Positions 22,201 to 34,200 of a stretch of DNA of 64,000 bases are shown here, piece after piece. Within the stretch, counting starts at the first letter, position 1. Every line of letters starts with the position of its first letter. The position numbers were made by a program, and so were the translations under genes. The notes under the pieces are model-generated. The model had not been told where the DNA came from, searched no databases, and was given only the letters and a program-made list of their open reading frames with translations. Source of the stretch: Undaria pinnatifida (Eukaryota > Sar > Phaeophyceae > Laminariales > Alariaceae); the NCBI GenBank assembly GCA_012845835.1, contig JABAKD010000004.1, positions 2,278,433 to 2,342,432 on the forward strand, in the 5' to 3' direction.

Positions 22201-25200
22201 ACACCCTGGTATACCTCGGCACGAGATGGAAAACCGTATATCGATTCCTACGTTCCGGTTTGGATTACTGACGCATGCTGCTACTTTGGAGGTGGACTAT
22301 TTAGTTCGTGAGGCTCCTCCCTTGACGAGGTCTATATGCCACCCAAGAATTGATTTTTTGGGGAAAAATATAACTTGTATAATAATACCTGATGAGCTTT
22401 CTTGCGGACTACTATATTATAGGGTGTTAGGGTTAGGGATGCAGCGTGTTCTACTAATTTTCTGAGCTCCTATCATTAGGATCTAGCTCACTATCGACAT
22501 CACCCCTCATCACCCAAAACATGACTTGGAAGGCATTCGTTCGCGCAACCCGACCGAAAGCGTCCATGTCCTATTAAAATAGTCCTAAAACGCAAATATA
22601 CTCGTTAAATTGCTTCATTAATGACTACCTCACTTCATTATCAAGTCAATCCGGCCTACTGTACTGCTGTAGTCGTGAACCAAATTATAATCGTGAAAAT
22701 ACTTGATTGATGGCTAACCACTAGTGCCTCACTTGAGGAGGCCAACCGGACAGGCGCACCGTTAGTCAACCCAACAACTGCAACCCCTACCGCACTACAG
22801 ACAATAATAGAGGGATGAGTCGTGAACGAGAAATACTGCAAAACTGCATTGTTTTTTCTAGACGATTTAGTGAATACGACTAGTTTAAGACGCCCGTCAT
22901 TCAGAGAACGTCTCATCCCAACCGTAGAGCTACTTTTCGTCTACCGTAGCACACGCTTCGGTGCCTGCTGTACAGAGAGAGGGCGCTCGACTATAAGCAT
23001 TTTCGGTCTTGAGAGGTTAAAACCCTTCTTCTTCTGACGATGAAAGATACATTTCGCCCAATAAACGCCGTTCAGATTCAGCGTGTGCCACGTGCTGCAT
23101 TGCACATGATGCAGCCAATCAATGCTATCCTGTTTAGGTTAGTGGTGACGGCGTAGCAACGCAGAAAGACCTTCTGCCCCAAACCAAAACGAGTTTCGTC
23201 TCCAGCGGACGTCTTCTGGGTATGCAACCTCGTGTCGTGACAACTAGACTATATGTCCGAAAGGAGATACCTCCTTTATCCGCAGCTACACTACTGCACG
23301 CGCCGTGGGCGATACCGTCATGACGCTACCTCTCGCCTGGTTTTCAGAATACATGGTGTACGTATGCACCGGAACGCACGTCTAAGCCCCTGCCCGGTTG
23401 TTTTCACGTGTTGTTTCCAACGGCAGACAAACGACGAGATAACCGGCCCCACATGAAAAAGGCGGGGAACCTGCGGCATGCCTTCGCTCGAACGTCAGGG
23501 GAAGCCGTCGTCATTTTTGACGCTGATTTCTGCCCGAGGTCCGATTTCCTCCGCGAGACCCTCCCCTACCTCCTGGATCCCTCCATCGGCATTGTGCAGA
23601 CCCCTCAGTTTTTCCGGTGGTGTAAGGAGCAGACCTGGGTCGAGAAGGGGGCTGGAGCCAGTCAGGAGTTCTTCTACAGGATGGAACAGGCGAGGGTGCC
23701 ACGTGGTGAAATCAGATGGATCGGATTACTGCCAAAACAGCCTGTGCTATCCTTCGTCGAATTGTTGGAAACCAAAAACAAGAAAGCTGAGCTGCTTGCG
23801 GGTAAATACGGAATTTCACCGTCCAAATATGGCTGTGTGATGCCCGGTGGAGCTGCCCCCGCGAAAAAATGCAGGGGTTCTCTATATAATTTGCGGTGTT
23901 TTAGTGAATATGGGACAAGGTACCTCACGTGAAAACGACGCCCTGGACCTGTTTGATGTATTTCCTTTTTTTCTATCATCCGGCGGATGGGCAAAAACAA
24001 AGCTGCTTAAGCTCACCACACTTTCACGTATATTCATACGCGTCGTGTGTCGATTTAACCGATTTAACTTTTCTGGCGTGTTCTTCGGTTCCGGCGATAG
24101 CGATAGCGGGAGCTGTCCCTACCGTCGGTTCCCGTTACCATTCCGGCAGCGCAAGCTGCCGTTGTATACGGATGCGTGGGTATGTTGACCCGACCTGACC
24201 CCTGAGGGCCAGGTTCGGTGGAGAGAGCCATCCGGAACGGCATCATTGCTAATCGCTACTGTGATTTCACCGCAATGGCGTAATGTGGTTTCCCAACATC
24301 TTTGATAAACACAGAGCCGTGCACGGAGTAGAAGAAACACCTATACATGGTTTGAGTATAGCCCCGTCAACATAAAACACCTCTCGTCTGCATACCACTA
24401 CAGTATGGGCCTTTCTATAGCGCCGATCGAGTACCGCCTGTTGTTCGCTATAGTGCCTACAAAATCGCTTGTCACAAATGGTACGACCAGTAGTGGCAGT
24501 GTGCGGATTAGTGCCGGTTGCCGCTATGGTGCCGACATTTCCCTCTGTAGTGCACATGCCGGTACTACAGAGGGACACCACTGCTGCTATGGCAATCAAT
24601 GTGTTGCGCTGATACTGCGTGTCTGCTTGCTTCACGATTCGTTCATGCCTAATGTGACGATGCAATGGACGTCGATCAGAGCCAGTCGGGAGGACTTCTA
24701 CCGCTTGGTACCTTATGAGCGTTGCGTGCAGTGGCAGCCTAACCATGTACCAGGCACCAGGTATTTAGTGTATGCCTCAGTGAACAGGAGAGCGAGTTTG
24801 GTGCAGTTACAGCATAACAATGTACCGTAATCTATTGTTCGGTGCAACTCTGCTTTCCTGAACAGTTCGTTCGTGTGTGCTGCGATAATGCTGCCCGCGT
24901 AGCAGATGAGAGCTAGCCGGTAGCTCCTCTACCGCATGGCACAGCAAAAAAAAGTTACATCCTAACGACGTGTTGTACTTGCTATGATGCTTAATCGTCT
25001 CTTCCTGTTTGATGATCCGTTCGTGTTTGGTGACTATGTTGCTATACTACCGGCATTGACCGTTCAGAAAACATACAAAGCAGTACACAGGCTTGATACC
25101 GCACCAGGTATATACTTTTATACCTCGAGAGAAGTTCCATCTTGGAGTCGTTCTTCGATAGCCCCCCCAACTTCTATTTAACGAAATCGCCGGTTTTGAA

Positions 25201-28200
25201 ACCAGCTCCCGGCCGTGACGCCTGAAATACAGTGCCCCTTGCCACCCCAACATCATCGTTCAATCGTTCTTTGCAAGCAAGAAAAGAAATGGAGATATTT
25301 TTTTCATAGCATATTTCCTCGTGTCGAGGGGCCATGAAACGTTCGTTAAAGAAATAGCCGGTTTTGGGGGGGGCTATCGTAGAACCAGTCCTTGATGGCT
25401 CATTGCTAGACCCCACCGTTGACATACAGAGGTTCGTCATTACGGTTTTCGTGTTTGGGCGCAGCCACAACCGCCCCAAATGGCAATGCGCGGCACGTGA
25501 TGAATCCCATTCCTAGATAAATGGAAGTCACATCGGTGCGTCGTTCTGAGAGGACACGGCCACTTTCTCAATCCACATTGCGACGCTCTTGAAGTATCAT
25601 GTCGTCAGATGAATCGAAAATATTTGGAGGGATCAGCCTTCGCTGCAGGCGGCGTTGTCTATCGAACAGTACAACAGTTTAACAGTAGTCGCTGCCCCTT
25701 GACGGAGTAATGAAGCGCACGTTTGGTTGATCCCCGTCGTCAGGTGTATCAGAACGCTGTCGGAGCGTCAATTTTGCGTCGGAAGCTGCATCGGTCGTGC
25801 GCCTAGGCACTATTCACCACGTTTCCTTATCGCCACGTCAGATTCGTAGGAACCACAATTCGGAGACCCAGTTCGAGTGGACGCGGTCAACTTGCCGAAA
25901 CAATAAAAATGCGCCACGTGTTTGCCCGTCAAAGGTGTCACGATGTGGACCTTCTAGATCTTATAGTTTACCGGTATATCCTAAGATGATATATTTAGCA
26001 GTATTTGCGCAGTCCAGATGTAAGCTATTTATTGGAGTCGTCCAATGCTAGGGTCGCAGCAAGAGTTGCTGAGGCCCCAAACACGAGGCGCTCATAATCT
26101 CACCCGGAGTGCGCCTTCGAAGGCGTTATTCCGTTCGCGTAACCCCATCAGCACTCCTATGCTGCATGAGCACTAGTCCTACAAAAAACACACTCGCACA
26201 AAGTGTCATACTTTGGTCGATAGTTCCAACACTTTTTAAAAGAGGTCAACCGGTACATACACCTTTGCCCCTAAAAGTGCCAACCCCGGTCGTGGGATGG
26301 GTGTTACGAAGTACGTGCTAGATACTTCAGATCATACGGCATCCACCCGGCAACGCGATGAACATTAAGCCATGCAGATCATACCGGTCAGGGATACATC
26401 TTCCCTGTGCGGCACTTGGATCACCAATAATAGGTAACTCAATACGTAGGGATCTGATGTTGCACGATGAATAAAAAAAACTTCTGAGAGTCGTCAATCC
26501 GCGCGGACACGGGCACGCACCACAACAATAACGCCTCTCGTTGTTTGTTTTCGTCCTCTCGTCAGATGAATCGAAATTACTTCGGAGCGTCAGTTTGCGT
26601 CGGAAGCTGCGCCGTCTATCGCCGCGCGGCCGTGGAGCCCTTTGGCGGAGTGGCCGCCATCGAGCATTCGGAGGACATACACACCGGGTGTAAGATTACC
26701 GAAGCTGGTTTCAAGGTGAGATCATATGTGCTACGACCGCGATAGCGGTACCCTTGACCGTGGTTTGGCCAAGCGTTCGAGACCGAGGACACTCTTCAAC
26801 TCACGAGCCGCTTTTCAAACTTGGTGTCCTACACCCTGGCCACCTGCTACGGTAGAAGTGACATCATCAATATTTTTCTTAACACTACTCCTCACTTGTG
26901 GACAGGTATGGCTTTCTTAACCTTTACTAACCTTGATCAACCTTTATTAACGTTTCTTAGAACCGAAATCTGATTTCAAGTATGACGAAAGTGCAACCCG
27001 ATGAGTCAACCAATGGCCTAGACGTGTACAACGAGAATCATGAAAAAAGTGTCCTCTTGCCGGCGGTTTTGGGTTGAGGAGAGCCCTTTTATTCAGAAAA
27101 TACTTCAGCGCAGATTTGTTACCTCTATCGCAGAACGTGCCATTCGAGGCATGATACGATATGGGCATCGCGCATTATAGCCAAAATGCGTCCTGGCTGA
27201 TACGGCTCCTAGCGTAGCTGACGAAAATACCCAATACCGTTTGAAGCGCATTCGTGTTTATATTATCAGTGTTTATGCACGTCTACATCATCATGGGAGG
27301 CACATGCTACGAAGTGCACTCTTTTTTTTCTGAGATTCCTCCATTTAGGAGGTTAAGACTTCCCCCAAAAACTCATTTCGAGATAAATGTAATTTCTATT
27401 GTTGGATGAACAATCCCATGGCCTAAGAACACAATGAGAACAACGCAAAAATCTGGCCTGTTTCCGACGATGTTTGGTTAAGGAGTGTCTTAAGTCATTC
27501 AGAACATATTTCAGACGAAAAGTGATACCTCTATCGCAGCACGCGTCTTTATGGTTTCTCAGGACAAGCGTCCGTTCGTTTTTGCAACCTCGGTTTCTGG
27601 GTGAGGATGAGAGCTCCTCAAAGGCGAGGCGTTGGAAGGTTCAAGTACGCTCCTGCGGTAGGGTGCATATTCGGGAGTTGCACCAAAACCCTGCGTTTAG
27701 GATGAGTATGCCCTCCTGAACAATTCTTCTGAAAATCGCGTAAAGTGTTAGTCTTCCAGCAATAGTTCCAGCATTCTGAGCCAACCAAACCAAGACCGGA
27801 AGTGTACTGGATATCGGTGCTATGGGGTGTGCCTACTGTGACCATGCGAAGGATGGCGCCCATGGGAGACATGGCACCCATCGGAGAGATCGCACCGGGG
27901 TGCGCAAAATAAAGCAAGAACGACACGATTTAATTTTATTTCCGCACCCCAATCGGAGAGGTGGCACCGGGTGCGATCTCTCCGATGTAAATCCAACAGT
28001 GGGTGCTACCGCAACGGGCCACGTTTGGGCTGTACGAGGTACCGTATGCAGTAGGTTCTTCTGACGTGCGGTGAGCGAATATTGTCAGGGCGCCACTCCT
28101 CTCGCGTACCATTTTTGTTGTTGTTGTTGTTGTTGTTCTCACATTAACTCGCATAATCAAGTCCGTGGTCACAGGACAGGCTCCAGTCACTCTGGAGCTG

Positions 28201-31200
28201 AGGAATACCCCAGGGAAACACACACAACCCAAGGTGGTACACGCATATATCACAGCTGACGCAATTCATGCCTCCACCAGAAACATATAAAAGTGAAATC
28301 GGGAGTCTGTTTACGATGTGCCAGGTCCAGGCCGGTGCATACGTCTCACTACTCACGCCTGGAGAAACCAAATATTCCGATTGCCACCCAAAGAAGACTA
28401 CCACGTATATATTACACGTAGTATCTATCAATACGCATACGCACGACAGGCATAAATCAATTGGAGAAAAAGAAACAAATAAAAGAAAAGAAGATAAAGG
28501 AAGGGAAAGAAAAGAGAAGAAAAAACGAAACAAGACGAAAAAGGCAAGCAAAGGGAAGAAAAAGACAAGAAAAGCAAGAAAAGACAAGACAGGAAAGTAA
28601 GGAAAGAATTATATGGTACCGACGAATTGCACGCGTTGAAGTGTTTGTTTGGTCGGTACGGAAATTGTATGCTCCCAACTAAGAACACAACACACGTACC
28701 GGTAACTGGGACCAATGACCCGCTGTGGTGGTAATATAGTAATCCCACTCGTCGGAGAGATCGCACCGGGGTGCCTGTAATGCAGCACCGTTGCCCCAGT
28801 AAGGCCGGGTGTGTTTGACCATTCGGCATCGCACCCATCTGAGAGATCGCACCGGGGGTCTTGATAAAACTAGAACCAGATGATTTAATTGTGATTCCGC
28901 ATTCGGTATCGGAGAGATGGGACCCATCGGAGAAATCGCGCCAGGGGTGCCCAAGAAAAGAGAAGGGGAGTTTTACTTAAAAACGTGATCGCACCCGGTG
29001 ATATCCTTCGCACCATTACGGTCTACGTGATAACAGACTAGAATAGCGGGTTGCAGTAGTGTGCAGAGCAACTTCACTGGCACTATACCACACACTGGCA
29101 CTACTCTGCCTGCGTGATATAGGGAGACGCGTCAATGTACTGGGAAGTCTTTGCAAACTCCCCCAGGCGAACAGAAAGTTTCTCCCAAAGGTTTAGTCCA
29201 ACTCTCCGCGATGATCCTGGTCACGGCGCCCTATTATTTCAGTATTCTTCAAACACGAAACTCTTCCTTCGCCGCTTGTACCGGTTTGATCTGTTTGTGC
29301 GCTTGATCTTGGAACCTACCGGTATGCCGTCTCACTCTGCATCGGAAGTCCGCCTCCCGAGTGGCTCGCAGTAGGATTCAGCCCAGCCTTCGTTCGACTC
29401 GCCGACAACCTCACGGGGCTTCGCACGCGACGTCTGCCTAATCATTGAAAAACCGTCATGGCAATTGTTGGGACGGTAGGGGTCAATGGTCTTAAGACTA
29501 CGGCTGTGCATGAATATAATACGCATTCACCGCTGTGTCTTCGTCTCGAAGGGGTGCATGGTCATCGTCAAACGGCTAAAGCAAACAACAAACAATACCC
29601 CCCCCCCCCCCCCCCCCCCCCGGGGTTGTGAAACGTTAGACACGACCGACCGTTCGGGTAATCCCTTTAAGGAGCACGCTTGCAGGCCGAGACGCATCTG
29701 ACGCCACCCCCGCCTCCTGCTAGCAGTACCGACGCATGCTACGATAGAGGTAGCACTTGTCGCGTGAATGGTTTCTGAATGACTTAAGACACTCCTTAGT
29801 CCAAAATCGTCGGAAATAGGCCATGTCATGTCATGCTTTCCGTTGTTTACCTGGGTCATGGGATTGTTCATCCGGTCTACAGGTGGCGGTTGTAGTTTTC
29901 CCCAAATCAGTTTTTGGAAGAGGTCTTAAGCTCCCAAAATGAGGGGTAGTATTAAGAAAAAAAGGTGGTGCACCGCTATCATAGCGTACGCCTACCACTT
30001 CCTTACCTATGATGGCTGAAATATCGGCCGCGTTTCCCCTCTACTATATGTGTGCGCCCCGACGAGTGTGAAGCTTTTTCATGCAGCAGTGCCACCGGGA
30101 AACTTGTCCGTCGTGTCAATGCATCCGCCAATTACTCCCCGCCCACCCCGCTACGCACTGCCTACGTATCATAGGTGAAATACCTGCCGCTTTGCCTCGC
30201 GATCGGTGTGTGCCCCGACGAGCCCCGAAGTTTCTTCATGCAGCAGTACCGCTGGTGCGCGGGAAACCTGTCCCTCGTGTTGCGACGGGAATTCTGGATG
30301 GCGGAGATTTCGGCGTTTCAAAAGATCTGCTTCCTTAGCGGCATGCTGTACTACTTCTTCACCGCTATGGTAAGATGTACGACACGGCAAGAGTGGGCGA
30401 GAGCTACTACTAGTAATGCGATAGAGACAGCACTTGTTGGCTGTTTGTTTTTCAAACGACCGGGCTCTTTAACCCACAATCGCACAAATGCCATTCTTGT
30501 TTTACAATCTCCATACATAGACTAGACTATACTTACTTGTATATGCATGTTTAATCCCTAGGCCATGGGGTTATTCGTCGGGCTCCACTTTCACTTTTCT
30601 CGAAATCAGTTTTTCGCTGGGGTGTAGAGCTCCTTATTTGCAGAGTCTCAGGGGGGAAAAGGCGTAGCACGTGTCGGTGCACCCTTTGCAGCACGTGTCG
30701 CACAAACACAAATGCTTCGTGAGTACAATGTGTGGGCGGCTGTGTAGTGCTTTACTAGCCTGGATAGAAAGCAAGACGTTGCGTCAGACTGTTATGAGCC
30801 CAGGGTACACCGACGACTACAGTGACGAGAAGTGCGATTTCATCAAGCGTCTAGGGAAAGGGTGCAGGTCACGACCTACGAGCACCGCCCTGCGGCGCGC
30901 GTTTCGTCCAGCTCCTTTCGTTGCCGTTTAGCGGCAGACCAGGTTGCTTCGTCTGTATCAGGTTGATGCTGCAACCGTCGTGTATCGGGGGCGTGATTTC
31001 TCCTCCGTGGTTTCAAATTGGCCTAGACGTGATGCCGGTATCTTCTCCGAGGTCTTGAGTGGGGCTTAACGTGCCTTCGATTTTTTCTAACGATCTCAAC
31101 GGTTGCTCATGCTGTGACACTGCTGCTGTGATAAAGAGGGTGTGCCTGGATTGCCCCTTAGGTATACAGTGTACATGGGTACATTATCTACTACAACAAC

Positions 31201-34200
31201 AACAACAACAACGACAACAACAGCAAAAACTCTTCTTGTTGAAATGAAAGTGCGCACACTCGCGCACCCCGATCGTGATTCCCGTCGGCTATCGACTAGG
31301 CGCTGAACCAAAAACTTTAGTCTACTGCAACTCATGACAACAACAGTCTTTTTTTGTTCAAATCATACTATAAGAACAGTCTTCCTGCAACTCATATCAA
31401 CAGTCATATTACAAATCATGAGAACAGTCTTCCTGTCAGTTTTAAGAACAGTCTTGTTGGAAATCGTGGGAACAGCAGTATTTTGCATATCATAAGAACT
31501 GTATTACTGCAACTCGTAGAATGACACCCCGTGGACATTATCCAACTACTGCAAGTACTAGAGACTAGACTACTACGTAGATATAGTCTATACTAAACGT
31601 ATACTACTGTACTAGTACATGTACATTTACTGGTACTAAATATCCTATGCACTACTTAACTAGTACATGTTCATGGTCTATAAACTATATAGTCTAGTCT
31701 ATACTGTTATAGTAGCATTTTTTTTGGGAGTTCCGCCAATCAGAGTGTTTTTGGCTTTCTCGGCCTCAAAGGCGCCAGTCGTACCGTCACACGCGTCGGA
31801 TACTACTGGATTGCAAGCCGATGTGGCCCCGCCGAAATTCAACAAGTACGCAAAGCTAACCTTGATTTTCATATCGATCTACCAGGGTACAGGAGCATCC
31901 ACACACAGCATTGTGAGCGCGGTAGGTGGCCAGTAGTAGGCCGTTTCTGAAACCAAATGTTGTGCCTGTCGGACGTTTCGATTGAATGCCCAGAATTTAA
32001 TCGCGGTTCATGTGCCAGGCGAGGCAATTTCACGCCCCGCGCATGTTTGGCCGCTCCATCATTGCGCATTTCAACAATAATAATATGGCCCAGCCCATCG
32101 AAAAGCCCATACATAGTCTAGACTATATAGTCTAGTCTATGTGGTTCCAGCCAGAAACTGATGCTTCGCGGTGAGAAGTTGCCCCGGACAAGGCTCAGCT
32201 GCTTTTGTTTTTTGTTCGTACCTCGAGGCAAGGCCCGTAATGACCAATACGGAATGTAACAAATACGCCCGCCCGGCGGGCGTATGGGGCGTGTATTATA
32301 AAAATATAAATGCAACCCAGCTTGTATATAGTCTATAGCAGCAAGGCACCTAGCGCCAAAGAAATCGGTTCATAGGTATTTTCACTTGGTCACACAACGA
32401 TACATTGCCTCGAGCCTAGTGGTATAGATCAGTTTCGTGAGTTCGAGCCCCGCCGAGTGCATGAATACTCGTATAAATTTGTTGGGACTTTTTCTTGTGC
32501 AAAAATTGACTTGCGGAAAGCGCGAGAGCGTGAGTTAGCAACACTCGATGAAAAATCGACGAGCAGTGGGATTGCTGAACCCTATGCGCGATAAAAAATG
32601 AAGGCAAGAACCGGGGGGGAGAAGGGACGACACCTGTGACCACGGCTTGTCCAGAAGCTGGAAAGGGAAAGTAAGTGTGAGCAAAAAAAAAAAAAAAAAC
32701 ATTGCTGCATGCTGTACGAGTACCTGGTATATTCCACGTTTTCGCAGACCACCGAGGTTAAACGTGTTAAACATTTAGTCTACGGGTGTACTGGTACCTG
32801 CCTGGTAGGTTTACTATTTGTACTGGTTTTAAACAGCGCACTCCTCCAGCTGTGAGATCTAAGATTTCGTCGAAGCTCATATTTTGCATGCTGTGTATGA
32901 TACTCCGATCGCGCTTAGTAAGGAGTCTGTCGGATATAGACCGTTATTATATGTCCACTATTCTAGTGTCTTTATACCGATATGAACGCGAGGATGCCAT
33001 GTTATCAGCTTCTCGTGTCGGCCTTCTTGTATCCTCGCATCAGGTACTGTTATACCCTTTTTTCGCCCTCGCTCCCCAGGGGAGGATATACCGTACTACT
33101 CCTGTAAGTACAATGTAACGTGGTCGCTCCCCGTGTCCTCCTGCCCTTGTACTGGGGCGTGTCCTCATTTTTAGTTTACACCTACCTGGTGTCTATTTCC
33201 GTCCCACTGTCAACGGTCACATAATTTTCCTTGAACGCTCCGCGTGTCCTCCCGCCCTTTGTGCGCGCGTGGGTCGTCGCCAGTTCCTCTTCTTGGCGCC
33301 CTTGCCGGTGCTTATCCTCATCTGGGCGAAGCCGAATTTAGTGCTGTGGTATCACACGGGGTTCACCCTCCCCTCCATCGTCTTCACCACGATGGTCCTA
33401 CCGTGCTGGTGCAGGTCGTTCGGGTGCACGTCGTATACGCAACGAATTTGGCGGGCGATGTCAATCTACCGTATTAAAGTTATTCAAAGGTGAGAACGGC
33501 CAAATACATTTTGTCTATAGTGCATCCTGTCAGTGTTGATTCAAAGGTATGGCAGAAACACAATGTCTCCTGCATGTTATTCAATCAACTGTTCAAAGAG
33601 TCAAATATGTCACGTCAAGGCTATGCAAAGACAAGAAACGAACGCCAGGGCGCGGGGCCGATGGGTACATCTTGATAATGAAAAGTCACTCGACAATGTC
33701 ACGAAGCCAGACGATCAGAGGTTGTCATGATACCCTAAGCTTCGAACGTTTAAATTCGTCGGAGTCAACGAACGGCTGTTCTTTTCCCCCCGCTACTATT
33801 AATTCATTTTTCTTCGATGGGCCAAAAGCTCAGTCTGCGATATAATGAAATTGTTGAAATAAAAAATAATAAAAAAACTAGTCTAAAATATTAAATGAAA
33901 TATTAGACCATATATTAGACTAATAGTTGAAGATCATAATTGACAAATTAAATATTAAATGAATATTCTTAGGTTTTGTGTTGACACGCAGCATGTTGTA
34001 CACTGGTGTTGGCCAGGGCAGAAGAGTCAAGTTGGTTTGATACTTGAATAGTACACCAATCACTGCAATGATAAATATTTCGTTACGAAGCCTGATCTTG
34101 TTTCCTCGCTTCTGTTGTTTGTCACCAACTTGCCACGGCCTTCATTCATCACCAGCTACGCGCATGTCTACGCCATCAAGGACAGTCTCTTGGGGACTTC

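Larger units (their letters stand above)
30370..33283 (+). other. CesA intron 6
   Basis: Holds a diverged R5 (30395-30665, minus), a (CAA)n tract near 31190, many TAGTCTA/TAGACTA palindromes (31560-31700, 32110-32140), the SINE at 32409-32698 and an R1 fragment. Just before exon 7, CGCTCC-CGTGTCCTCC-GCCCTT occurs twice (about 33124 and 33238), like the exon-border duplications elsewhere in this gene. Confidence 0.55.

Noticed and set aside
22080-22340. Possible upstream copies of exon 4
   Set aside because: Short matches (TTCTGCGAGACCCCC, TGACGC) exist but I could not extend them beyond what chance allows by eye.
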